Assembly: GCA_000016765.1 (NCBI GenBank)
Contig: CP000699.1
Span: forward strand, 4,715,501-4,779,500
DNA from: Rhizorhabdus wittichii RW1
GTDB lineage: Bacteria; Pseudomonadota; Alphaproteobacteria; Sphingomonadales; Sphingomonadaceae
DNA: 64,000 nt
Direction: 5' to 3'
Position 1 is the first letter of the stretch. Every line of letters begins with the position of its first letter. The notes under the pieces are model-generated. The model worked only from the letters and a program-made list of their open reading frames with translations, was not told the DNA's origin and ran no database searches. The position numbers and the translations under genes were made by a program. Shown here piece after piece: positions 36,891 through 44,174 of the stretch.

Positions 36891-36900
36891 TAGCATGTTA
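36891..36900. promoter_or_regulatory. MarR-type operator, site 4 (TAGCATGTTA)
   Basis: TAGCATGTTA, flanked as TTAGCATGTTAA and followed by ATAATTCG. It lies between the divergent MarR copy 2 and hpaG1, about 30 bp before hpaG1. One mismatch from the perfect palindrome. Confidence 0.65.
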
Positions 36901-36929
36901 AATAATTCGATCATGGGTGGATGGATGGC

Positions 36930-37565
36930 ATGATGACCGGCACGGTTTACGGGGTTGTGCTCAACGATCGCGAAGAGCGCAACAGGCTCGGCGGGCAGTT
37001 CGCGGAAGCGCCGTACAAGGCGCCGCCCGTCGCGCCCGTCGTCTACATCAAGCCGCGCGGTTGCGTGACGGGATCGGGGAGCGAGGTGTTCATCGGCGAG
37101 GAACCCGAGGTCGAGGTGGCGCCGACGCTGGCGCTGCTGATCGGCCGCGACGCGGCGAAGGTCGCGGCGTCGCAGGCGCTCGACCATGTCGCCGGCATCT
37201 GCGCGGCGATCGACGTCACCGTGCCGCACGACAGCTATTACCGGCCGGTGGTGCCGCTGCGCTGCCGCGACGCCTTCCTGCCGCTGGGCGCCGTCGCCGC
37301 CTTCACGCCCGCTTTTGCTTCGGCCGAGATCGTCACCACCGTCGACGGTGCCATCGCGCATCGCTGGTCGCCCGACCGGCTGGTCCGCGACATGGCGACG
37401 CTGATCGCCGACCTGTCGAGCTTCATGACCCTGTCGGCGGGCGATCTGCTGCTCGTCGGCCTGCCGCACGACGCGCCGCGCATCCGCCCCGGCCAGACCG
37501 TCACCGTCGAGGTCGCGGGGCTCGCCCCCGTCACCGCCCATGTCCGCCAGGGAGACGCCCGATGA
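36930..37565 (+). CDS. hpaG1: HpaG N-terminal-type isomerase/decarboxylase subunit
   Basis: A 211-residue fumarylacetoacetate-hydrolase-fold protein matching the N-terminal half of HpaG (start GTVYGVVLNDREERNRLGGQF, then PVVYIKPRG, CAAIDVTVPHDSYYRP). In E. coli the two halves are fused in one bifunctional protein that decarboxylates and isomerises the HpaF product. Here the halves are separate, adjacent genes. Starts at 36921, 36930 and 36933 are possible. 36930 and 36933 best match family N-termini. The stop overlaps the start of hpaG2 by 4 bp. Confidence 0.88.
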   Translation: MMTGTVYGVVLNDREERNRLGGQFAEAPYKAPPVAPVVYIKPRGCVTGSGSEVFIGEEPEVEVAPTLALLIGRDAAKVAASQALDHVAGICAAIDVTVPHDSYYRPVVPLRCRDAFLPLGAVAAFTPAFASAEIVTTVDGAIAHRWSPDRLVRDMATLIADLSSFMTLSAGDLLLVGLPHDAPRIRPGQTVTVEVAGLAPVTAHVRQGDAR

Positions 37566-38320
37566 AGCGCGCCCGCATCCTCCACGGCGGCGCTCCCGTC
37601 TGGGCCGAGCTCGTCGGAGACGGCGGCGCGCTGCGCCTGCCCGGCGGCGCGACGGTCGACGCCGCGACGGCGCAATGGCTGCCGCCGGTGACGCCGGGCG
37701 CGACGATCTTCGCGCTCGGCCTCAACTATGCCGACCACAACAAGGAGCTGGGCTTCCAGTCGAAGGAGCCGCCGCTGATCTTCCTCAAGGGGCCGAACAC
37801 GCTGACCGGCCATGAGGGGACGACGCCGCGCCCCGCCGACGGCAACCAGATGCACCCCGAATGCGAGCTGGTCGCGGTGATCGGCAAGCCGGCCCGCAAG
37901 GTTTCGGCCGAGCGGGCGCTCGACCATGTCGCCGGCTATACGATCGCCTGCGACTATGCGATCCGCGAATATCTGGAGAATTACTACCGGCCCAATGCGC
38001 GGGTGAAGAACCGCGACTGGACGACCCCGCTCGGCCCGTGGATCGTCGACGCAGCGGACATCCCCGATCCGCAGGCGCAGGCGCTCCGGACGACCGTCAA
38101 CGGGCAGGTCGTCCAGGACGGATCGACCGCCGACATGGTGATGAGCGTCGCCGAGCTGATCGCCTATCTCTCCTCGACCATGACGCTGATGCCGGGCGAC
38201 CTGATCCTGACCGGCACGCCGCAGGGCGTCCATTTCTGCGCGGCCGGCGATAGGGTAGTGTGTGAGATCGAGGGCATCGGCGCGCTCGCCAACCATCTGG
38301 TCGCGGAGGCGACGGCATGA
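37562..38320 (+). CDS. hpaG2: HpaG C-terminal-type isomerase/decarboxylase subunit
   Basis: A 252-residue fumarylacetoacetate-hydrolase-fold protein. Core motifs are GLNYADHNKELG, the PPLIFLKGPNT block, the metal glutamates in HPECELVAVIGK and GYTIACDYAIREY. The C-terminus has MTLMPGDLILTGTPQGV. It matches 2-hydroxyhepta-2,4-diene-1,7-dioate isomerase / 5-oxopent-3-ene-1,2,5-tricarboxylate decarboxylase. It is coupled to hpaG1 and to the following LigA-type gene by 4-bp overlaps. Confidence 0.9.
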   Translation: MKRARILHGGAPVWAELVGDGGALRLPGGATVDAATAQWLPPVTPGATIFALGLNYADHNKELGFQSKEPPLIFLKGPNTLTGHEGTTPRPADGNQMHPECELVAVIGKPARKVSAERALDHVAGYTIACDYAIREYLENYYRPNARVKNRDWTTPLGPWIVDAADIPDPQAQALRTTVNGQVVQDGSTADMVMSVAELIAYLSSTMTLMPGDLILTGTPQGVHFCAAGDRVVCEIEGIGALANHLVAEATA

Positions 38321-38643
38321 GCCTCTACCAGCTCAGCAAGCTGCTCTACGAGCTCAACCGCGACGACGCGCTCAAGGCGCGCTTCCGCGAGGCGCCCGAG
38401 AGCGTCGCCGACGGCTATGCGTTGACCGGCGAGGAGCGGACCGCGCTGCTGCAGCCCGATATCGGCCTGCTCTACGTGCTCGGCGTCAACGGCCAGATAT
38501 TGATGCATTATGCGGCCTTTTGCGGGATCGAATGGTCCGACTATCTCCAGCGGATGCGCGACGGGGTGAAGGCGCACGGCCCGGTCCGCGCGGGAATCTA
38601 TGCGATGACGACCTCGGTCGACGAAAAGATAGCGGGAGCCTGA
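38317..38643 (+). CDS. LigA-type small subunit of extradiol dioxygenase
   Basis: A 108-residue all-helical protein of the LigA family (alpha subunit of protocatechuate 4,5-dioxygenase; C-terminal part of gallate dioxygenase). It begins YQLSKLLYELNRDDALKARF and has the YALTGEERTALLQPDIGLLYVLGVNGQILMHYAAF core. In LigAB, the small subunit caps the active site of the catalytic LigB chain. The next gene, 1 bp downstream, is a LigB-type chain, so the two form one enzyme. Enteric hpa operons have a single-chain HpaD instead. Confidence 0.87.
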   Translation: MSLYQLSKLLYELNRDDALKARFREAPESVADGYALTGEERTALLQPDIGLLYVLGVNGQILMHYAAFCGIEWSDYLQRMRDGVKAHGPVRAGIYAMTTSVDEKIAGA

Positions 38644-38644
38644 G

Positions 38645-39463
38645 ATGAGCCTGGTCTTCAGCGGCGTGTGCAGCCACGCGCCCGGCATCACCGGCCGTGC
38701 CGACCGCGCGCCCGTCGAACAGAAGGAGGCGCTCTACGCCGCCTTCGACGACATGCGCGCGCGGCTGCACGCCACCCGGCCCGACGCGATCATCGTCATC
38801 GCGGCCGAGCATTTCGCCAATTTCTTCATGAACAACATGCCGGCCTATGCGATGGGCATGGCCGACGGCTATGACGGGCCGATCGAGGACCCGGCCTGGC
38901 TGGCGATCCCGAAGCGGCGCGCGAAGGGCGACCCGGACCTGTCGCAGCGGCTGATCGCCGAGGTGCAGCAGACCGTCGACGTCGCCTTCGCCGAGGAATG
39001 GCGCTTCGACCATGGCATCATGGTGCCGCTCCACTTCCTCGACCCGCACAACGAGCTGACCGTCATCCCGGCCAACATCAACTGCCAGGGGCCGCCGCTC
39101 ACCCCGCTGCACCGCGCCTGGGCGTTCGGCGAGGCGCTGCGCCGCGCGGCGGATGCGGTGCCGGAGCGGATCGCGCTGGTCGGCACCGGCGGCATTTCGC
39201 ACTGGCCGGCGACCCCCGACAGCGGGCGGATCAACGAGGCGTGGGACCGCGACTTCCTCGACCGCTGGTCGCGGGGCGACAAGGCGGCGATGCTCGATTA
39301 CACCGACGCCCAGACCTATGCCGAGGCGGGGCAGGGCGGCTTCGAGATCCGCACCTTCATCGCCGCCGCCGCCGCCGCGCGCGGCCGGGGCACCGTCCAT
39401 TATTTCGAGCCGATTCCGATTTTCGCGGTCGGCTGCACCGTTGCGACGATGGAGATCGCCTGA
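38645..39463 (+). CDS. LigB-type catalytic subunit of extradiol ring-cleavage dioxygenase
   Basis: A 272-residue class III (LigB/DODA fold) extradiol dioxygenase. Likely Fe(II) ligands are His11 (CSHAPG), His56 (AAEHFANFF) and Glu234 (GGFEIRTFI). Catalytic histidines are seen at His123 (FDHGIMVPL) and His186 (GGISHWP). Its place among hpa genes points to homoprotocatechuate (3,4-dihydroxyphenylacetate) 2,3-cleavage. Closely related chains act on protocatechuate or gallate, so the exact catechol is inferred. The stop overlaps the hpaF start by one base. Confidence 0.87.
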   Translation: MSLVFSGVCSHAPGITGRADRAPVEQKEALYAAFDDMRARLHATRPDAIIVIAAEHFANFFMNNMPAYAMGMADGYDGPIEDPAWLAIPKRRAKGDPDLSQRLIAEVQQTVDVAFAEEWRFDHGIMVPLHFLDPHNELTVIPANINCQGPPLTPLHRAWAFGEALRRAADAVPERIALVGTGGISHWPATPDSGRINEAWDRDFLDRWSRGDKAAMLDYTDAQTYAEAGQGGFEIRTFIAAAAAARGRGTVHYFEPIPIFAVGCTVATMEIA

Positions 39464-39855
39464 TGGCCCACGCGATCGTGGAATGGACCGCCAACCTGGC
39501 GGACGAGGCCGACATCCGCGGCCTGCTCGAGCTGATCGCCGCGACGATGCGCGATTCCGGCGGCGTCTTCCCCTGGGGCGGCATCCGCGTGCGCGGCATC
39601 CGCCTCGACGATTATGTCGTCGCCGACGGCAAGGCGGACGACGCCTTCGTCAACATCACCGTGAAGATGGGGGCGGGGCGCAGCGCCGAGTTCAAGCGCG
39701 AATTCTTCGGCCGGCTGTTCGAGGCGGTGAAGGCGCATTTCGCCGAGCTGTTCGAGCGCCGCTATCTCGCCCTCTCGCTCTATGTCGAGGAAGCCGACGA
39801 GGCCGGCAGCTTCAAGCACAACAACATCCACCAGCGTTTCAGAAAGGCGGATTGA
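39463..39855 (+). CDS. hpaF: 5-carboxymethyl-2-hydroxymuconate isomerase homologue
   Basis: A 130-residue CHMI-family protein of the tautomerase superfamily: HAIVEW start, [33 protein letters not shown] and the C-terminal [10 protein letters not shown] all match HpaF. In the family the residue after the initiator Met is proline, which becomes the N-terminal catalytic base. Here the second codon is GCC, alanine, so the catalytic proline is missing. The start is well fixed by the TGATG overlap with the dioxygenase gene and by alignment with HpaF. Function may therefore be altered, lost, or carried by other residues. Confidence 0.85.
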   Translation: MAHAIVEWTANLADEADIRGLLELIAATMRDSGGVFPWGGIRVRGIRLDDYVVADGKADDAFVNITVKMGAGRSAEFKREFFGRLFEAVKAHFAELFERRYLALSLYVEEADEAGSFKHNNIHQRFRKAD

Positions 39856-40661
39856 TGCCGCTCGATCCCTCCATCATCGAAGCCTGCGCCGAGCAACTCG
39901 ACGCCGCCGAGCGCGGCCGCAGCCAGATCGGGCAATTCTCGCTCGCCTACCCCGAGATGACGATCGAGGACGGCTATGCGATCCAGCGCGCCTGGGTCCG
40001 CCGCAAGCTCGCCGCCGGCCGCACGCTGATCGGCCACAAGATCGGCCTGACGAGCCGGGCGATGCAGCGTTCGTCGAACATCACCGAGCCCGACTATGGC
40101 GCGCTGCTCGACGACATGCTGTTCGAGGACGGCGGCGACATCCCGGCCGATCGCTTCATCGAGCCGCGCGTCGAGGTCGAGCTCGCCTTCATCCTCGGCA
40201 AGCGGCTCGAAGGGCCGGGCTGCACGATCTTCGACGTGCTCGACGCGACCGACTATGTCGTCCCCGCGATCGAGATCATCGACGCGCGGATCGAGCGGAT
40301 CGACCCGGCGACCGGCGTCACCCGCAAGGTGTTCGACACCATCTCCGACAACGCCGCCAATGCCGGCCTCGTCCTCGGCAGCCGCCCGGCCCGGCCCGAC
40401 GCGGTCGACCTGCGCTGGATCGCCGCGCTGATCCACCGCAACGGCGTGATCGAGGATTCGGGCGTCGCCGCCGCCGTGCTCGGCCATCCCGCCAAGGGGC
40501 CGGCCTGGCTCGCCAACAAGCTCGCGCCCCATGGCGAGGCGCTGGAGGCGGGGGAGATCATCCTCGGCGGCAGCTTCACCGCGCCGGTCTTCGCCCGGCC
40601 GGGCGACGGCTTCCATGTCGATTTCGGCGGCATGGGCTCGATCTCGGTGCGGTTCGCATGA
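39855..40661 (+). CDS. hpaH: 2-oxo-hept-4-ene-1,7-dioate hydratase
   Basis: A 268-residue hydratase of the HpaH/MhpD family. Features are [16 protein letters not shown], the metal glutamates in [12 protein letters not shown] and the C-terminal [21 protein letters not shown]. It adds water to 2-oxo-hept-3-ene-1,7-dioate to give 4-hydroxy-2-oxoheptanedioate, the substrate of HpaI. The ATG at 39855 overlaps the hpaF stop by one base and the gene overlaps hpaI by 4 bp. Confidence 0.92.
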   Translation: MPLDPSIIEACAEQLDAAERGRSQIGQFSLAYPEMTIEDGYAIQRAWVRRKLAAGRTLIGHKIGLTSRAMQRSSNITEPDYGALLDDMLFEDGGDIPADRFIEPRVEVELAFILGKRLEGPGCTIFDVLDATDYVVPAIEIIDARIERIDPATGVTRKVFDTISDNAANAGLVLGSRPARPDAVDLRWIAALIHRNGVIEDSGVAAAVLGHPAKGPAWLANKLAPHGEALEAGEIILGGSFTAPVFARPGDGFHVDFGGMGSISVRFA

Positions 40662-41413
40662 ACGCGCTCAAGACGGCGCTCGCCGAACGGCGCCCGCAGA
40701 TCGGCCTGTGGCAGGCGCTGGCCAATCCCTACACGGCGGAGATCTGCGCCGGGGCGGGCTATGACTGGCTGCTGTTCGACGGCGAGCATGCGCCCAACAC
40801 GATCCAGACGCTGCTCGCGCAGCTCCAGGCGGTCGCGCGCCATCCGGTCGAGCCGGTGGTGCGCCCGGCGGTCGGCGATCCGGTGGTGATCAAGCAATAT
40901 CTCGACATCGGCTTCCGCTCGCTGCTGGTGCCGATGGTCGAGAGCGCGGCGCAGGCCGAGATGCTGGTCGCCGCGACCCGCTTCCCGCCGCGCGGCATCC
41001 GCGGCGTCGCCAGCGCGACCAGCCGGGCGTCGGGCTTCGGCGCCGATGGCGGCTATCTCGCCCGCGCGCATGAGGACATCTGCCTGATCGTCCAGATCGA
41101 AAGCCGCGCCGGCCTCGACGCGATCGAGGAGATCGCCGCCGTCGACGGGGTCGACGCGCTGTTCATCGGCCCGGGCGACCTGGCCGGCGCGCTCGGCCAT
41201 CTCGGCAACCCCGGCCATGCCGAGGTGCAGGACGCGATCGCGGGCGCGCTCGACCGGGTCCAGCGCGCGGGCAAGGCGGCCGGCATCTTCGCCCTGTCGC
41301 CCGAGGACGCCCGCGCCCGCATGGCGGCCGGCGCCTGCTTCGTGTCGATCGGCACCGACATCGGCGTGCTGATGAAGGGAAGCCGGGGCCTGCTCGACGC
41401 GCTGAAGGGCTGA
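40658..41413 (+). CDS. hpaI: 4-hydroxy-2-oxoheptane-1,7-dioate aldolase
   Basis: A 251-residue class II aldolase of the HpcH/HpaI family. The blocks [58 protein letters not shown] and [11 protein letters not shown] are typical, with metal Glu and Asp in QIES and the following segment. It splits the hydrated intermediate to pyruvate and succinic semialdehyde. It is the last gene of the hpaG1-hpaI operon and is followed by two inverted REP-like hairpins. Confidence 0.92.
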   Translation: MNALKTALAERRPQIGLWQALANPYTAEICAGAGYDWLLFDGEHAPNTIQTLLAQLQAVARHPVEPVVRPAVGDPVVIKQYLDIGFRSLLVPMVESAAQAEMLVAATRFPPRGIRGVASATSRASGFGADGGYLARAHEDICLIVQIESRAGLDAIEEIAAVDGVDALFIGPGDLAGALGHLGNPGHAEVQDAIAGALDRVQRAGKAAGIFALSPEDARARMAAGACFVSIGTDIGVLMKGSRGLLDALKG

Positions 41414-41430
41414 GCCCGCTCCCGTCCCCG

Positions 41431-41525
41431 TCGTCATTCCCGCGAAAGCGGGAATCCACGGTCACGGCACATTCCGTCTCCTGCGGGCCGCCGTCCATGG
41501 ATTCCCGCTTTCGCGGGAATGACGA
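41431..41525. repeat. pair of inverted REP-like palindromes after hpaI
   Basis: Two 28-bp elements in opposite orientation, 41431-41458 and 41498-41525, with 39 bp between. Each contains an internal hairpin with arms ATTCCCGC and GCGGGAAT (loops GAAA and TTTC), and the two elements are exact reverse complements over 28 bp. The same core is found at 17848-17875. This matches the paired arrangement of REP/BIME-type elements. It lies between the hpa operon end and a MarR gene and may stop transcription or stabilise the mRNA 3' end. Confidence 0.8.
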
Positions 41526-41574
41526 GAAGATGGGGATGTAAATCCAACAAGATGGTTTGAAGTCCAACTATTTC

Positions 41575-41602
41575 TTGCGACCGCCCTTCATTGTGATATG
41601 AA
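41575..41602 (+). promoter_or_regulatory. candidate promoter of MarR gene at 41641
   Basis: TTGCGA (41575-41580) and TATGAA (41597-41602) with a 16-bp spacer, 38 bp before the GTG start. Two TCCAAC direct repeats 20 bp apart lie just upstream (41543-41548 and 41563-41568). Moderate match only. Confidence 0.35.
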
Positions 41603-41640
41603 GCGGACGACATCGACGTGGATCGATCGCGGGAGAAGAC

Positions 41641-42222
41641 GTGTTGGACGACGCCGGGCGGAGAAGGATCGGGAGCAGGCGGCCGGCCGCGAAGGGCGCC
41701 GCGCGCCGCGCCGGAGCCTCGGGCGAACCCGTGCCCGTCCTCGCCAAGACCGGCGAGCTCGCGGCGACGCTGCGGCGGCAGGTCGGCTTCCAGCTCGGCC
41801 GGGCGATGGGCGCGTCCTTCCAGGCCTTCTCCGTGCTGGTCGACGACAAGGGGCTGCGCGCCGGCCATTATGCGGTGCTGCAGGTGATCTCCGACCATCC
41901 CGGCATCTCGCAGACCCAGCTCAGCCTCGCGGTCGGGCGCGACAAGACGACGCTGACGCCGCTGCTCAAGGAGATGGAGCGGGGCGGGCTGATCGCGCGC
42001 CACGACCATCCGACCGATCGCCGCAGCCGGCTGCTCGACCTGACCGCGCTCGGCCGCAAGAAGCTCTCGATCCTCGCCGCCTGCGCCGCGCGGCATGAGC
42101 GGCAGCTCGACGCGATCCTCGGCGACGGGGAGCGGGCGGCGCTGCTCGCACTGCTCAACAAGGTGGCGGACGGCCTGACGCTGGCCGGCGACGACGGGGA
42201 CGAGGCTACGGACGAGGCGTGA
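41641..42222 (+). CDS. MarR-family regulator (distinct from the HpaR-like copies)
   Basis: A 193-residue MarR regulator with a basic, alanine-rich N-terminal tail of about 35 residues, then a winged helix (LRAGHYAVLQVISDHPGISQTQLSLAVGRDKTTLTPLLKEMERGGLIARHDHPTDRRSRLLDLT). It differs in sequence from the three HpaR-like genes and has no TTAACATGTTAA site in front of it. The GTG start is preceded by GGGAGAAGAC. It lies between the hpa operon and MarR copy 3. Target unknown. Confidence 0.86.
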   Translation: MLDDAGRRRIGSRRPAAKGAARRAGASGEPVPVLAKTGELAATLRRQVGFQLGRAMGASFQAFSVLVDDKGLRAGHYAVLQVISDHPGISQTQLSLAVGRDKTTLTPLLKEMERGGLIARHDHPTDRRSRLLDLTALGRKKLSILAACAARHERQLDAILGDGERAALLALLNKVADGLTLAGDDGDEATDEA

Positions 42223-42255
42223 CGCGCGCTCCGCGCGGCAAGGGAAGGATGGGCC

Positions 42256-42714
42256 ATGGTGTCGACCAACATGCCTCCATACCGCGTCTCGCTGGCGGGA
42301 CTGCTGCTGGCGGCGCGCGAGGCGGTGATGGCGCCGATCCGGCCCTGCCTGCGCGACGCCGGGGTCACCGACCAGCAATGGCGCGTCCTGCGCGCGCTGT
42401 CGGACGAGGGCGCGCTCGATCTCGGTTCGCTCGCCGCGCATGCGCTGCTGCACCCGCCGAGCGCGACGCGCATCATCAAGGACATGGCCGATCGCGGGCT
42501 GATCCAGCGCGCCGTCGATCCCGCCAACAAGCGTCGCATCATCCTGCAACTGACCGAGGCGGGCGAGGATCTCGTCCATGACGCCAGCCCGCAGATTATC
42601 GACGTGCTCGACTCCTACGCCGCCGACCTGGGCACGGCGCGGCTCGCGGCGCTGCGGCGCGAGCTGCAGGCCCTGATCGACATCATCGGCAAGGAGGAGG
42701 CGCGGAGGAACTAG
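42256..42714 (+). CDS. MarR-family regulator, HpaR-like (copy 3)
   Basis: A 152-residue MarR regulator. The winged helix is VTDQQWRVLRALSDEG, LAAHALLHPPSATRIIKDMADRGLIQ and wing DPANKRRIILQLTEAG. It is a near paralogue of copy 2 (36394-36852) along its whole length. It is followed after 36 bp by operator site 5, which precedes the M20 peptidase gene. Three related regulators close to sites of the same sequence suggest either cross-talk or binding of different effectors. Confidence 0.89.
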   Translation: MVSTNMPPYRVSLAGLLLAAREAVMAPIRPCLRDAGVTDQQWRVLRALSDEGALDLGSLAAHALLHPPSATRIIKDMADRGLIQRAVDPANKRRIILQLTEAGEDLVHDASPQIIDVLDSYAADLGTARLAALRRELQALIDIIGKEEARRN

Positions 42715-42750
42715 GCCGCCCGCGCCGGACGGCCGTCCTCCGCTCAATAG

Positions 42751-42764
42751 ATTAACATGTTAAT
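42751..42764. promoter_or_regulatory. MarR-type operator, site 5 (ATTAACATGTTAAT)
   Basis: A perfect 14-bp palindrome, 14 bp before the small leader frame and 53 bp before the M20 peptidase gene. It is identical to site 6 at 43980-43993 over all 14 bases and is the best example of the motif. Confidence 0.75.
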
Positions 42765-42777
42765 AGTTGGAGTTCCC

Positions 42778-42825
42778 ATGATCCTGTTTCCCGTCCGTCT
42801 TCGCTGGCATCGCCTCCATGGGTGA
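42778..42825 (+). CDS. possible 15-residue leader peptide overlapping the M20 gene start
   Basis: ATG frame MILFPVRLRWHRLHG whose TGA lies 3 bp past the ATG of the M20 gene. It has a good ribosome site (GGAG 5 bp upstream), whereas the M20 gene's own ATG has none. This suggests that ribosomes enter at the leader and restart, coupling the two. It could also be chance. Confidence 0.4.
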   Translation: MILFPVRLRWHRLHG

Positions 42826-43984
42826 CTGGCTGCCGATCCTGCGGACGCTGGTGGGCTTCCCCACGGTCAGCGCGGACAGCAACATGGAGCTGATCGAATG
42901 GGTCCGCGACTATCTCGCCGGCCATGGCGTCGAAGCGCACCTGACCTTCGACGCCGCCGGGCGGAAGGCCAATCTGTTCGCGACGGTGGTTCCGGGCGAC
43001 GGCGGCCTGATCCTGTCCGGCCACACCGACGTGGTGCCGGTGACGGGGCAGCAATGGTCGAGCGATCCCTTCGCCGCCGAGCTGCGCGACGGCCGCGTCT
43101 ATGGACGCGGAACCTGCGACATGAAGGGGTTCATCGCGGTGGCGCTGGCGCTGGTGCCCGAGATGCGCGCGCTCGACGGCGCGCGTCCGCTGCACCTGGC
43201 GCTGTCCTATGACGAGGAGCTCGGCTGCCGGGGCGCGCCGCGGATGATCGACGACCTGGTGCGGCGCGGGGTGCGCGCGGGCGGCTGCATCGTCGGCGAG
43301 CCGACCGGCATGAAGGCGATCATCGGCCACAAGGGCGCGGGCATGTACCGCTGCACCGTGACCGGGCGCGCGGCCCATTCGTCGCTGGCGCCGACCGGCG
43401 TCAACGCGATCGAATATGCCGCCTGCATCGTCATGAAGCTGCGCGAGATCGGCCGCCGGCTCGAAGCGATCGAGCCGCGCCATGCGGGCTTCGACGTGCC
43501 CTATTCGACGATCCAGGTGAACCGCATCGACGGCGGCACCGCCGGCAACATCGTCGCCGACCGCTGCGAGCTGCGGATCGACATCCGCCATCTGCCCGCG
43601 ACCGACCGTGCCGCGCTGATCGCCGAGGTCGCGGCCCATGTGGCGGACGAACTGCTGCCCGAGATGCGGCTGCGCGCGCCGGAGGCGGCGATCAGCATCG
43701 AGGAGGTCGCCGACATCCCGCCGTTCGAGATCGCGGCGGACGCATCGCTGGTACGCGAGGTCGTTCGCTCGAACAGCGTCGAGGGGGCGTGCGGCCATGT
43801 CGCCTTCGGGTCGGAGGCAGGGCTGTTCCAGCGCGCGGGCATCCCGACGGTGATCTGCGGACCGGGTTCGATCGAGCAGGCCCATCGCCCCGACGAGTTC
43901 GTCGCGATCGAGCAGCTCGAGCGGTGCGATGGGATGCTCCGGACGATGCTCGGCACGGTCATGGCGGAGGTGGATATTTATTAA
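42818..43984 (+). CDS. M20-family deacylase, acetylornithine deacetylase (ArgE)-like
   Basis: A 388-residue cytosolic zinc hydrolase. Metal motifs are SGHTDVVPVTGQQW, GRGTCDMKG, the catalytic DEELGC and a C-terminal histidine in EQAHRPDEF. No signal peptide is seen. ArgE-like enzymes remove N-acyl groups from amino acids. The arg pathway is not near. A MarR-type operator lies in front of it and another behind it, so it probably deacylates an amino acid that feeds the aromatic route. The start at 42818 lacks a ribosome site and may rely on the leader frame. Confidence 0.88.
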   Translation: MGDWLPILRTLVGFPTVSADSNMELIEWVRDYLAGHGVEAHLTFDAAGRKANLFATVVPGDGGLILSGHTDVVPVTGQQWSSDPFAAELRDGRVYGRGTCDMKGFIAVALALVPEMRALDGARPLHLALSYDEELGCRGAPRMIDDLVRRGVRAGGCIVGEPTGMKAIIGHKGAGMYRCTVTGRAAHSSLAPTGVNAIEYAACIVMKLREIGRRLEAIEPRHAGFDVPYSTIQVNRIDGGTAGNIVADRCELRIDIRHLPATDRAALIAEVAAHVADELLPEMRLRAPEAAISIEEVADIPPFEIAADASLVREVVRSNSVEGACGHVAFGSEAGLFQRAGIPTVICGPGSIEQAHRPDEFVAIEQLERCDGMLRTMLGTVMAEVDIY

Positions 43985-43993
43985 CATGTTAAT
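43980..43993. promoter_or_regulatory. MarR-type operator, site 6 (ATTAACATGTTAAT)
   Basis: A perfect 14-bp palindrome that overlaps the stop codon region of the M20 gene and begins the 190-bp region before a TonB receptor gene. It is identical to site 5 at 42751-42764. Confidence 0.72.
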
Positions 43994-44018
43994 ATAAGAA
44001 GTTTGAACTAAAACGATA

Positions 44019-44033
44019 TGATAATTTTTATCA
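44019..44033. promoter_or_regulatory. AT-rich hairpin TGATAA/TTATCA
   Basis: A 6-bp perfect inverted repeat, TGATAA-TTT-TTATCA, in the AT-rich region between operator sites 6 and 7. It may be a terminator for the M20 gene or a second protein site. The whole 43985-44174 stretch is far more AT-rich than the rest of the window. Confidence 0.35.
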
Positions 44034-44082
44034 CGTATTTTCAATATCTTAATCAATTCATCATGGGATTGATAAAAAAGAC

Positions 44083-44092
44083 TAACGTGTTA
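44083..44092. promoter_or_regulatory. MarR-type operator, site 7 (TAACGTGTTA)
   Basis: TAACGTGTTA, one mismatch from the perfect palindrome, 82 bp before the TonB receptor start and about 100 bp after site 6. Two sites in front of one gene would allow looping or cooperative binding. Confidence 0.6.
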
Positions 44093-44174
44093 ATCTTTTG
44101 CTCGACTCGGTTGGCTTGAAAAACATCGCCGCCGACCGGGGAAAAGGCCAACGATAGGCAAGGGGGTTTGGATT

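Noticed and set aside
41431-41525. Paired inverted repeats as an insertion sequence or CRISPR remnant
   Set aside because: Only 39 bp lies between the arms, with no coding content, and the repeats are inverted rather than direct with spacers.
42778-42825. Frameshift that would join the leader frame to the ArgE-like gene
   Set aside because: The ArgE-like protein is complete from its own ATG at the usual family length, so no missing N-terminus needs to be explained.
43985-44174. AT-rich stretch as a mobile-element scar or island boundary
   Set aside because: No terminal repeats, target duplication, transposase or integrase is seen. The two operator-like palindromes explain the AT-rich content better.
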